A DNA stretch of 64,000 nucleotides from Bacteroidales bacterium. GTDB taxonomy: Bacteria; Bacteroidota; Bacteroidia; Bacteroidales; UBA932. The position numbers were made by a program, and so were the translations under genes. Below, piece by piece: positions 43,231 through 52,394 of this stretch. The notes under the pieces are model-generated. The model made no database searches. It was given only the letters and a program-made list of their open reading frames with translations, and was not told where the DNA came from. The stretch spans positions 62,001 through 126,000 of the forward strand of contig JAFRZX010000030.1 of assembly GCA_017442315.1 (NCBI GenBank). The letters run 5' to 3'. Numbering within the stretch: the stretch's first letter is position 1; each line of letters opens with the position of its first letter.

Positions 43231-44876
43231 TGTGCTGGTGTATGAAGTTCAGATATACATATTTGCTGATCAGCCTTCTGATGTCCGTCTGTGGCGTCCA
43301 GTTCCTTTATGCGGATTCTTTCGATGAAATATATTCTGTCTGCAAAAAAGGGAAGACAGTCAATGTAACCGAAGATCTGTTTGTAGAAGGTATTGTGATA
43401 AGCGATTGGAAAAATGCGAACATGGAGGTGAATCCGAACAAGAGCCATACTGCTGTGGACCTGACGCAGAATGCTGTGACGGCATATATCCAGCTTCCGG
43501 ACGGTTCCAGAGGTATCAGGCTTAAGTTTGAAGACGAATCTTACAACAGGTTCAGCCGCTTTGATGTGGTGAAGCTCAATCTCAAGGGGGCGGTGCTTCA
43601 TGTCTCTTCCAGAACAGGTGCCGCTACGGTATCTGCTCTGACACCTGCAAACGTGGTGGCTTATCGTCACGGTTCAGATGAAGAACTGGTCGTGAAGGAA
43701 AAACATATTTCCGAACTGACGGATGCCGACATTTATACATGGGTCACGCTTAAGGATGTGGAATTCATATTCAAGGACGGAACCTACGCCGATATACAGG
43801 AAACTTACGGACAGCGTGTGGAGAAGTATCATTCCGGATACAAGTCTGTGAATGCCCGTATGGATGGTTGGGTAACTTCGCTCAGGGATATCAACGGCGA
43901 TGCCATATATATGATGGTCAATTCATCATGTGACTGGAGACGTGACGGAGATGGTGTTCCGGGCGGTACTGGTGACTTTTCCGGCATCGTGGTTTCATCC
44001 CGTCTGAGGAGATTCGGCGAGTCCATAGGCAGATACAGCATCAGGCCGTTGGATAAGAATGCTTTCAGTATGACATCCAAGAAACCTATGTGGAAACTTC
44101 TTACAGGTTTCATTCTTGACGGCTCTCTTGGTCAGACGCTTTTCTTTGAAAAGGCAGGTGAAGTACAGAATCTCAACAAGAAGAAGCTGTCTGATGACCG
44201 TATACTGAGTGACTCAGGTTCCGAATCATACCTTTGGACCGATACCGGTGCAGAGATAAGGCTGGTGAGTGATTTCAACTATCTCAGTGCAGACGCTTCT
44301 GCAAACGGGCAGGTGAAGAATGGAGCCGTAGACTTCAAGACTCCGTGCAACACATGGTATCAGTTTGATGATATGGGTAATGTCTGTGGGACAAATGGTG
44401 TTTACCTCGAATTCTCCACCAGAAAGGTCAAGGGAACCTGTCTTCATCTGTCGTTTGATATTGCGGCAGGCAACGGCAATCTGGAGAACAGTCAGCTCTA
44501 TCCTTACGAATGGAAGGTGGAGTATTCGCTTGACGGAAAGGACTGGACGATTGTGAAGGATAATATCACAGGACGTAAAAGTTTTGCTGTAAGGACTATT
44601 CCTGCATGGACAAAGCAGATAGGAAAGACCAAGTATCCGACACAGTATGATTGCGGAATCGGTCTGCAGCAGCATAATTTTGAACTGCCTGCAGAGGTTA
44701 TAGGGAAGGATAAGGTCATTGTGAAGATATCGCCTGCGTCAGAAGTCCTGAGTGTGCTTCACCCTTCTTCTGACAAATCCTCGAAACTCAAAAGCGATAA
44801 ATCAAACGTAGCGAAAAGCACGAACAGAACAAATACGAACCTTCGTTTCGGAACAATAAGGATTGATTATAAATAA
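43230..44876 (+). CDS. DUF5689 protein, secreted (paralog 1 of 4)
   Basis: 548 aa counted from the overlapping ATG at 43230; the ATG at 43242 gives a cleaner signal peptide (MKFRYTYLLISLLMSVCG). An N-terminal DUF5689 OB-fold-like domain (EDLFVEGIVISDWKNANMEV) is followed by a conserved CDWRRDGDGVPGGTG...GIVVSS block near residue 235 and a C-terminal galactose-binding-like beta-sandwich (KVEYSLDGKDW, LPAEVIGKDKVIVKISP). No catalytic motif is evident. Three relatives lie in the same operon. Probably a substrate-binding surface or periplasmic protein. Confidence 0.8.
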   Translation: MCWCMKFRYTYLLISLLMSVCGVQFLYADSFDEIYSVCKKGKTVNVTEDLFVEGIVISDWKNANMEVNPNKSHTAVDLTQNAVTAYIQLPDGSRGIRLKFEDESYNRFSRFDVVKLNLKGAVLHVSSRTGAATVSALTPANVVAYRHGSDEELVVKEKHISELTDADIYTWVTLKDVEFIFKDGTYADIQETYGQRVEKYHSGYKSVNARMDGWVTSLRDINGDAIYMMVNSSCDWRRDGDGVPGGTGDFSGIVVSSRLRRFGESIGRYSIRPLDKNAFSMTSKKPMWKLLTGFILDGSLGQTLFFEKAGEVQNLNKKKLSDDRILSDSGSESYLWTDTGAEIRLVSDFNYLSADASANGQVKNGAVDFKTPCNTWYQFDDMGNVCGTNGVYLEFSTRKVKGTCLHLSFDIAAGNGNLENSQLYPYEWKVEYSLDGKDWTIVKDNITGRKSFAVRTIPAWTKQIGKTKYPTQYDCGIGLQQHNFELPAEVIGKDKVIVKISPASEVLSVLHPSSDKSSKLKSDKSNVAKSTNRTNTNLRFGTIRIDYK

Positions 44877-44885
44877 TTGGAATAT

Positions 44886-47168
44886 ATGATAACGGGCATA
44901 AGATCATTAAGGACATTTGCAGTGGCAGTCCTGCTTATGGCAGCTGCCGGATGCAGCGAGTTTTATGAGGCTCATTACAAAGATACGCGGGAACTTCTTG
45001 TTCCTGAAAAGGAATTCATCCTTCCTGCTGAAGGAGCAGTGGATACGACAGTAGTTGTATATGCTATCGGTGAGGTGGCTATGGAATATCTTGACGGGGA
45101 AGTTTCTTGGGCAACCGTTTCAAGGACGGCGGAATCAGGAGATTTCAAGCTGGTAGTGACATGTGCTCCTAATGAGGCATACAGAAGGATGTTCCGCCTG
45201 AAGTTCTCTCTGGAAGATACAGGCATTACTGACACTCTCTATATCAAGCAGGAAGGAATAATATCTCCGTATATCGAGTCAGCTGCTCCTTTCAAGACAG
45301 TGGGCGGCAAGCTTCCTGAGACAGCTGATTTCAAGATAAGTACGAATATCCCTGAAAAAGATCTGAAGAAGGATATCACATATCTTTCAGGTGGTGAGGA
45401 CTGGCTGGAGGTGACTCAGGTCACGGAGACTTCGGCAAAGGTTCTGGCATACAGGAACGAGACCCCTCAGGGAAGAAAGGCTGTCATCAGTCTTTCACAT
45501 ATGGATGGCTGGAATCAGCTTCATCAGCTCAAGCTCTATCTGACGCAGGCTAGCCGTGACGGAAACATCGGAACTGTCATCTCATTTGCCGAAGCAAGGG
45601 CCAAGGCTTCGCCAGAAGGAACCGTGATTGAGGATGACCTCATTCTGGAAGGTGTCGTGATAAGTGACAGCAGGAGCCGGAACATGGCTCTGAATCCAGC
45701 CGTCAACTATAATGCGGTGGATTCAACATATGCACTTCGTACAGCCTATTTCCAGAGCAAGGAGGGAGATCTGGGCTTCCGTATGCTTTTCGACAGGCCG
45801 GAAGACAACATCTTTGCTTTCGGAACCGCCTTGAGGTTCAATCTGTGCGGTGCTGTCATCATCAGAGAGGCTGCTCCGGAAAGATATACCATTACAGGCA
45901 TAACCAGCAGTAACATGGTGTCGGCAGAAGAAGGCGGCATTGTCGTGGACAAGTCCAGAACCATAGCATCCCTGACTCCGGAAGATGTCTATACTTATGT
46001 AAGTCTTGCTCAGACTGAGTTTGCGTTCAAGGACGGAGCATATACCAATATACACGAGAAGTTTGCCCTGAACTCCATGACGAACAAGTCTCTGTCACCT
46101 TACAACCGTCTTGACGGATGGGCCAGCCTGATCGTGGATAATGAGGGAAGTGCGATTCTGGCACCGGTGAATACCCACTGCAACTGGCGCAGGACAGGTT
46201 CAGGTGTACAGAAAGGGACAGGTACTACCAGAGGAATCATCGTGCATGAGCAGATGCCTCGATGGGGAAATACAGGAGACTATCAGATAAGGGTGGTGGA
46301 TAATACCGGCTTTGCAATGTCCTGGAATGAAGATTCTTCTTTCTCATCATTTGCCAGGATAAAGAGAAAATCTCCTTCTGTGGATTTCAAGAACTACGGG
46401 TCATGGAATGAAATGTATACATATGCCGGACTTGCTACTCCGGTCCCTTCCGATGATATCTCAGAAGAAAAGCCTGTGGCTGAGGCCGATATGTATGTGG
46501 AAAATCAGCTGGAACCGTTTGTCACCAGTACCGACAAGCCATTGGACTGGAAGGAGAATCTCAATTCGCTTACAGCATCGAAAAGCAGCTCCGGTGATAA
46601 GATCGAGGGTGAGACAAATGACAATTATGCAACTTGGATTGCAGCTTCGCTTGAGGGCTGGTATGATTATGACGAGGCGGATAATATCACAGGATATAAC
46701 GGTTTCCGCATCGAGATGTCGACTGAGAATCTGTCAGGAACTTCAGGAATGCTTATGACCTTCGATATGGCTGCCGGCAATTATTCCATAGCCACAGCGA
46801 AGATGTTCCCGGCCCATTGGTGTGTGGAGTACAGCATCGCAGACGGTGAAAGAGTTATGGTTAAGGAACTATATACCGGTATGGACCATTTCTATCTGCG
46901 TCCTCTTCCTTATACGGATTCCATGAGCAGCGGATACCAGTACAGACAGACTCTGTACTCGGCAATGGGATACACCCAGCATGCTTTCCTTCTTCCTGCT
47001 GAGGTTCTTGGAAAAGAAGATGTCAAGGTATGGATCCGTCCGTATGATGACGTTCTGACTACCACTCCGATGGTATGGGATGAAGAGACAGATACCGAGC
47101 ATATGAAGAAAGGTATGCAGGTCGACACCTACATACGTTTCGGTGAAATAAATTTCAGATACAGATAG
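44886..47168 (+). CDS. BACON-DUF5689 lipoprotein (paralog 2 of 4)
   Basis: 760 aa from the ATG at 44886 (the preceding TTG at 44877 is less likely). A lipoprotein signal ends LMAAAGC, then SEFYEAH. Two BACON-like domains (from about residues 40 and 130; DTLYIKQEG and LKLYLTQAS are their last strands) precede DUF5689 (LILEGVVISDSRSRNMALNP). The shared CNWRRTGSGVQKGTG block lies near residue 437, and the C-terminal beta-sandwich contains GYTQHAFLLPAEVLGKEDV. It is equivalent to the two preceding genes joined together. Predicted surface glycan- or substrate-binding protein. Confidence 0.8.
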   Translation: MITGIRSLRTFAVAVLLMAAAGCSEFYEAHYKDTRELLVPEKEFILPAEGAVDTTVVVYAIGEVAMEYLDGEVSWATVSRTAESGDFKLVVTCAPNEAYRRMFRLKFSLEDTGITDTLYIKQEGIISPYIESAAPFKTVGGKLPETADFKISTNIPEKDLKKDITYLSGGEDWLEVTQVTETSAKVLAYRNETPQGRKAVISLSHMDGWNQLHQLKLYLTQASRDGNIGTVISFAEARAKASPEGTVIEDDLILEGVVISDSRSRNMALNPAVNYNAVDSTYALRTAYFQSKEGDLGFRMLFDRPEDNIFAFGTALRFNLCGAVIIREAAPERYTITGITSSNMVSAEEGGIVVDKSRTIASLTPEDVYTYVSLAQTEFAFKDGAYTNIHEKFALNSMTNKSLSPYNRLDGWASLIVDNEGSAILAPVNTHCNWRRTGSGVQKGTGTTRGIIVHEQMPRWGNTGDYQIRVVDNTGFAMSWNEDSSFSSFARIKRKSPSVDFKNYGSWNEMYTYAGLATPVPSDDISEEKPVAEADMYVENQLEPFVTSTDKPLDWKENLNSLTASKSSSGDKIEGETNDNYATWIAASLEGWYDYDEADNITGYNGFRIEMSTENLSGTSGMLMTFDMAAGNYSIATAKMFPAHWCVEYSIADGERVMVKELYTGMDHFYLRPLPYTDSMSSGYQYRQTLYSAMGYTQHAFLLPAEVLGKEDVKVWIRPYDDVLTTTPMVWDEETDTEHMKKGMQVDTYIRFGEINFRYR

Positions 47169-47170
47169 AC

Positions 47171-48010
47171 ATGAAAAGAAATCTGATATTGTCATTGATA
47201 ACACTGCTTTGTGTCTGTCAGAACAGCTGGGGATGGTGCTTTGCTCATAAGGTCATAGCCCATATAGCCATGCAGCACCTGACTCCGAAGACAGAACAGA
47301 TGCTTGATTATTATTTTGATTCTTCCATTGTGGAGTATTCCTTATGGATGGACAGATTCCGTCAGGAACCTTCTGTTCTTGCGTTGAACAAGAACCATAT
47401 GGGAGTATGCAATGAAGATTTCAGCTGCGATACTACGATAGATTCTCCCAACGGCAATCTTGAGGCTTATGTCGTGCATGAGTTCAATATGCTGAAGAAT
47501 TACAGGGAACTTCCTGATTCGACTGTACGCACTGAACTCAAGTTTCTTGTACACCAGCTTGGCGATATGCATTGTCCGGCGCATTTCTACTCATATGATA
47601 TGCCTGAATGGAAGAGTGCAGGAAAAATGGTCAAAGGATACAAGTCCAAATACGGATGGTTCAAGATCACATATAAGGGTAAGGAGGTTACCTACCATGC
47701 ACTTTGGGATCTTGCACTTGACTACTGTTATCCGGAACTAGGCGAGAAGGTCGGGCTGTATACAAAAGCCATAGACAAGGATGTGACTCCGGAACAGGCG
47801 GCTGCCATGATTGCCGGAGGCCCTTATGACTGGGGAAAGGACAGGAACATCCGATGCAAGCAGATATATGATTGGGTCAAACCTGGGGATGAACTTGATG
47901 AGACCTTCTTTCAGGAAAATGGATGGATTGTAGATGAGATGGTCCTGAAGGCTGGGTATCGCCTGGCCCATATTCTGAACCAGATATTTGATGAAAATTA
48001 CGGAGTATGA
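47171..48010 (+). CDS. S1/P1-type zinc nuclease
   Basis: 279 aa, secreted. The mature N-terminal Trp follows the signal (NS-WGWCFAH), as in P1 nuclease, where it is a zinc ligand. Other ligands are visible: WMDRF, KNHMGV, the HxxxD...H block LVHQLGDMHCPAHF (about residues 127-139) and the HxxxD in YHALWDLAL (about 177). All positions expected for the trinuclear zinc site are present, so it is probably active against single-stranded nucleic acid or 3'-nucleotides. Its last codons overlap the next start (ATGA). Its place amid glycosidases and other phosphoesterases is unusual. Confidence 0.9.
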   Translation: MKRNLILSLITLLCVCQNSWGWCFAHKVIAHIAMQHLTPKTEQMLDYYFDSSIVEYSLWMDRFRQEPSVLALNKNHMGVCNEDFSCDTTIDSPNGNLEAYVVHEFNMLKNYRELPDSTVRTELKFLVHQLGDMHCPAHFYSYDMPEWKSAGKMVKGYKSKYGWFKITYKGKEVTYHALWDLALDYCYPELGEKVGLYTKAIDKDVTPEQAAAMIAGGPYDWGKDRNIRCKQIYDWVKPGDELDETFFQENGWIVDEMVLKAGYRLAHILNQIFDENYGV

Positions 48011-49614
48011 TGAAGAGACTTTCTGTTTTGATCATGATGCTTTGCGGCTTTTCGGCCCTGGCTCATGCCGAGGATTTCGAATCGGTAAGGAAACTTGCGG
48101 GGAAGTCCTCGACTGTAAAGCTTGAAGACGGACTCTTCATAGAAGGAGTCCTGGTGAGTGACCGCACATCCCTGAATATGGCGGATAACCCTAATGTGAA
48201 ATGGAATCAGGTGGATCTTGGAGAGAATTTCAGGACAATGTATATCCAGAGTGAAGACGGCAGGTACGGATTCCGCCTGATATCTACGTCTCTTTACAAT
48301 CCGTTCCCGCGTTTTGCCAAAGTCAGGGTGGATCTTTCAGGAACTGAACTTCTCAAGGAAGATAATCCTGACAGATATACGATCAGAGGTATAGGTCCTG
48401 AAGACATGACTGTGATCGACGGTTATGTCGAGACGCTTCCGAAGAAACTGCATATATCCGAACTTAAGGATGAGGATATCTATACATATGTGAGCATTCT
48501 GGATCTGGAGTTCGCAGGCAAGCATGGATCCTTTGCCAATGTCTATGAGCCGGGAGTCCAGCAGACATGGCTGAATGCATTCAAGAAGGCATCCGGTAAT
48601 GCAGACAGCTGGCCTACGATGCTGAAGGACGGCAAGGGTGATGTCATTTACATGCTCGTCAATACCAAGTGTACCTGGAGGCGCAAAGGTGACTGGCTTC
48701 CGCAGGGAAAAGGTGAGGTAGCAGGAGTACTGGTGCATTCTCCTATGCGTCGGCATGGAGGTGTAGGTCCGTATTCGATCCGTCCTGCAGGATTGAACGA
48801 GATACGGATAGCAAAAGAACCTGATACGTCGTATGAAACTGTTGTGGAGTGGAACTGGAACAGGAATTATGAATGTGCACTTGATCTGGAAGGTGGTCTT
48901 GTGGAGTGGATCGTGAATGATGTGCTCAAGTCAGACAGGATACATGCCGATATAGGAAAAGGATATCTTTCCACCACATGTGGTGCGGATATGACAGTGG
49001 CGCCTGAGTACGATTCGCGCAGTGCGCTGGACGGATGTGAAGGAAGATACGGATATGGCTATGGCGAAGGCAGCAGGGAATATGGTGCAGTCTGCTTCAT
49101 TTCCGATGCGGCGCAGTGGTATGAGTTTGATGCACGAGGAAATGCAGTGCCTTCTCAGGCGGTTCTGGTGGAGACATCGACAGCAGGATGTGAAGGCAGC
49201 ATCGTGACGCTTGATTTTACATGGATGGCAGGAATGAACAGGAAGATTGCATATGCATGGGGATTTCCTGCAGAATGGCAGGTAGCGTGGTCGGAGGACG
49301 GGAGTCAGTGGCATGATGCCGGACAGCCTGTGATTCTGCGCCCGATGTATTGGAACGACAAGGAAATAAAAGAGGTAGGGAAACGCAATCTGTCATATGA
49401 TGCTGCACTTGGCTTTACAGAACATAGTGTCAGGCTGCCGGCAGAAGTTCTCGGCAAGGAAAAACTCTTCATACGCATTGCACCTTGTTCGGATGTGATC
49501 ACAATGATTCCTGCCGATCCGGCAGAGCCGATAAACAGGGGACGGATGCGTGAGGATTTCAGTCAGCCGTTCCATCTCAATATAGGAAAGATATCATTAC
49601 AGACAATAAAATAA
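48007..49614 (+). CDS. DUF5689 protein, secreted (paralog 3 of 4)
   Basis: 535 aa with signal peptide (MMKRLSVLIMMLCGFSALAHA). DUF5689 N-domain (DGLFIEGVLVSDRTSLNMAD), the shared CTWRRKGDWLPQGKG...GVLVHS block near residue 220, and the C-terminal beta-sandwich with GFTEHSVRLPAEVLGKEKL. The start overlaps the nuclease stop (ATGATGA), implying coupled translation. No catalytic residues evident; a binding role is inferred. Confidence 0.8.
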   Translation: MMKRLSVLIMMLCGFSALAHAEDFESVRKLAGKSSTVKLEDGLFIEGVLVSDRTSLNMADNPNVKWNQVDLGENFRTMYIQSEDGRYGFRLISTSLYNPFPRFAKVRVDLSGTELLKEDNPDRYTIRGIGPEDMTVIDGYVETLPKKLHISELKDEDIYTYVSILDLEFAGKHGSFANVYEPGVQQTWLNAFKKASGNADSWPTMLKDGKGDVIYMLVNTKCTWRRKGDWLPQGKGEVAGVLVHSPMRRHGGVGPYSIRPAGLNEIRIAKEPDTSYETVVEWNWNRNYECALDLEGGLVEWIVNDVLKSDRIHADIGKGYLSTTCGADMTVAPEYDSRSALDGCEGRYGYGYGEGSREYGAVCFISDAAQWYEFDARGNAVPSQAVLVETSTAGCEGSIVTLDFTWMAGMNRKIAYAWGFPAEWQVAWSEDGSQWHDAGQPVILRPMYWNDKEIKEVGKRNLSYDAALGFTEHSVRLPAEVLGKEKLFIRIAPCSDVITMIPADPAEPINRGRMREDFSQPFHLNIGKISLQTIK

Positions 49615-49626
49615 AACTTGATACAT

Positions 49627-52362
49627 ATGAACAAAGTATTTCAAATTCTGATGGCTTTTGCAGCAGCTGCTGTTCTCTGGAGCTGTGAAAAGGAACCTGA
49701 AGAACAGAAGGTTCCTGACGGTGGGACCGAAGGACAGGAGGTAGAAAAACCGGTTGTTTATGCAGACAACGAAGTCATTGCAAAACTGGGTGGTGGCCTT
49801 ACCAAGACTGTCAACGATGAGTCCGGTATATATAAATGGGCAGAGAAAGACTCCATTTCAGTATATACTACCCGTGGACATTTTGTTACGTACCACCTTG
49901 TGGAGGGTGCAGGGACAACAGAAGGCAAGTTCAAGGCAGAACTCAGAGAAGGAGAGAAACCTCTTGCATTTGCATCCTATCCTGTGGGTACGGCTCATTA
50001 TGAGATGGACCGTCTGTCGGTGGTGATGCCTTCATCATATAAGGTCAATGACGGAATCAACCAGGTCCCTATGATGGCTCAGTTTGAGGAAGGTGCCAAT
50101 GAGTTTGTCTTTTCTCCTCTTACAGGAGTCCTTATCGTTACCATGGACGGTATACCGGCTGAAGCCGCAACCTTCCAGTTCAAGACTGAGGACAAGATGA
50201 AGATGACCGGAATCTTTGATTATGAGGAAGGAGGAATCGTGACATCTGAAGGCAGGGAAAAGGATGTGGTGACCGTGGATTTCACACCAGGTCAGACCAG
50301 CAGGATGTCTTACGCCATCCCTCTTCCATCCGGTACCTACAGCCGTTTTACCGTCGGCTTCAAGGACAGTGAAGGAGTGCTTCTTTCCAGCACAGTGCGT
50401 ACTTCTGGAAATGTGGAGATCACTAATGCGACAGTAAAGACTCTGGCCGAGTTCAATTCGTCGCTCAATATAATTTATGTGAAGCCGGGTGCGGATGGTT
50501 TCGGTTCCTCATGGGAGGATGCCTCATCTTTGTCTGCAGCATTGGAGACAGCACCTGACGGAGCGATAATAAAGGTTGCAGCAGGTACTTACAAGCCGGA
50601 AAACATCCTTCCTGGCCAACTTTCAAATTCAGACAGCTACAAGACTTTCCATGTAGGAGCAAATGTGACGATCCAGGGTGGATATCCGGCTGAGGGTGGA
50701 GCCGACGAGCAGATTGATTCCGCGAATGTCACCATTCTTTCTGGTCAGGTAAGTGAAGCATCCAACTCCTTCCATGTGATGACAGTAGCAGCCCCTGCCA
50801 GCGATGTAGCCGTCAAGCTCCGTGGTCTGACCTTTACCGGAGGCAGTGCATCTTCAGCCGAGACATCGACTACGACTCCGGATAACATCAAGGTGGTGGA
50901 TAATTATGGGGGTGGACTGATAGTGGCTTCAACTGCGGAAATTGAGGGATGCACATTCCTTTCCAATAATGCAGATGCATCTGAAGGCGGAGGACTTTTT
51001 GTTGTTGGCGGAGTGAAGGCGAACCTGAAGAATTGCGGCTTTTTCATGAATCATGCTGACAACGGTGGTGCCATATCCACCGGAGGTGATGCAGATGTCA
51101 ATATAGACAGATGTATGTTCAGTCAGAATACCGCAAAGTATGGAGGTGCAATCAAGACCAATACCGGTTCAGAGACAATGATCACTAATTCCTCATTTGT
51201 TGAGAATGCCGTGACAGGCGGCTGGGGTGGCGCTATCCGTAACTTCGCGGTCATGACGATTGAGAATTCTGAATTTATCGGGAATGACGCTACTTTTACC
51301 GGTAAGGACAGTGGTGGCGGTGCAATCCAGAACAACAGAAGCATCCTGAAAGTGAAGGACTGCGTGTTCGAGAATAACCATGCTGTCAATGGTGCGGCAA
51401 TTACGAATTTTGGAGAAGGTGAAACCGAGGCGACAGGGTGCTCGTTCATCTCAAATGTGGCAACTCCACATTCGGCTTCGGCAACTTCTGCCGGTTATGG
51501 TGGAGCTGTATATAACTTCTTCAACAAGAATCAGGGAACATTCAGGTTGACGGACTGCCGCTTTACGGGCAACGAAGCCTTGTATGGAGGAGCTGCAGGA
51601 AACCAGGTGGGAATAATGGTCATAGACGGATGCGTTTTCGAATCCAATACGGCCACCAATAATGGCGGAGCTGTTCTTGCTTTCGGTGCAGATATCTCCA
51701 GTCATAAGGAATTGGCAGCTGACAAACTTGCGTATACATATATTTACAACACTCTGTTCCTGAACAATGTGAATACTTCTACAAGCGGCCAGGGTGGTGC
51801 GATAAAGGTACACGGCAATGCCAACCTTGTAGCAGTCAATTCGACATTTACCGGAAACGAAGCGGCCAACGGTATCATAAGATTGAGAATAGGATCTGTT
51901 CCTGTCAACGCATGGGTCGTCAGCTGTACATTCTCAGGAAATACAAAATACAGTCTTTACAACCAGTCAAGCGACGCATTCATCTATAATTCTGTCATGG
52001 ATGACCCTTCGTCATACAATGCGAATCAGGCGACAGGATCTGCAACAATCGGTGACAGCTTCCTGTATAACACTTCCTATTATCTCATAGGCGAAGGATA
52101 TCTTGCTGGCAAGGCGGCAGTATCTACTATTGAAGACAAGACGGAAGTTGCCGGAACCGTAGTCGGTGAATTCGACAATGCGGACGGTGTGTTTGCTGTC
52201 AGTGGCGATGCTCTTGAGAAAGGTATGTCGTCAGAAGAACTTTCTGATTTGGCCACAGGCATTACTGCCGGTATGCCGCTGTTCGATGCAGCTAAGCTCA
52301 CAGTGGACCAGAATGGAAATTCACGTGTCGGAAAGACCGTAATGGGAGCATCAGTAAAATAA
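49627..52362 (+). CDS. Fimbrillin-like/Pmp-type beta-helix surface lipoprotein
   Basis: 911 aa from the ATG at 49627. A lipoprotein signal ends AVLWSC, then EKEPEE, a surface-export-like start. A fimbrillin-like domain (about residues 45-275) is followed by a right-handed beta-helix with GGAI/FxxN repeats (about 280-760). The sequence parallels the first 1040 residues of the giant protein at 16412: both have WE(D/N)A, AGTYKP or GGTYVP, TIQG, LRGLTFTGG, and VMGA at the end of the beta-helix part. Here translation stops where the giant protein continues into its EF-hand loop and phosphoesterase. Likely an adhesin or large-polymer-binding protein of the operon; no lyase residues could be assigned. 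Confidence 0.85.
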   Translation: MNKVFQILMAFAAAAVLWSCEKEPEEQKVPDGGTEGQEVEKPVVYADNEVIAKLGGGLTKTVNDESGIYKWAEKDSISVYTTRGHFVTYHLVEGAGTTEGKFKAELREGEKPLAFASYPVGTAHYEMDRLSVVMPSSYKVNDGINQVPMMAQFEEGANEFVFSPLTGVLIVTMDGIPAEAATFQFKTEDKMKMTGIFDYEEGGIVTSEGREKDVVTVDFTPGQTSRMSYAIPLPSGTYSRFTVGFKDSEGVLLSSTVRTSGNVEITNATVKTLAEFNSSLNIIYVKPGADGFGSSWEDASSLSAALETAPDGAIIKVAAGTYKPENILPGQLSNSDSYKTFHVGANVTIQGGYPAEGGADEQIDSANVTILSGQVSEASNSFHVMTVAAPASDVAVKLRGLTFTGGSASSAETSTTTPDNIKVVDNYGGGLIVASTAEIEGCTFLSNNADASEGGGLFVVGGVKANLKNCGFFMNHADNGGAISTGGDADVNIDRCMFSQNTAKYGGAIKTNTGSETMITNSSFVENAVTGGWGGAIRNFAVMTIENSEFIGNDATFTGKDSGGGAIQNNRSILKVKDCVFENNHAVNGAAITNFGEGETEATGCSFISNVATPHSASATSAGYGGAVYNFFNKNQGTFRLTDCRFTGNEALYGGAAGNQVGIMVIDGCVFESNTATNNGGAVLAFGADISSHKELAADKLAYTYIYNTLFLNNVNTSTSGQGGAIKVHGNANLVAVNSTFTGNEAANGIIRLRIGSVPVNAWVVSCTFSGNTKYSLYNQSSDAFIYNSVMDDPSSYNANQATGSATIGDSFLYNTSYYLIGEGYLAGKAAVSTIEDKTEVAGTVVGEFDNADGVFAVSGDALEKGMSSEELSDLATGITAGMPLFDAAKLTVDQNGNSRVGKTVMGASVK

Positions 52363-52394
52363 GCATGATCACGAACAGAACCTTAGAATAAAAG

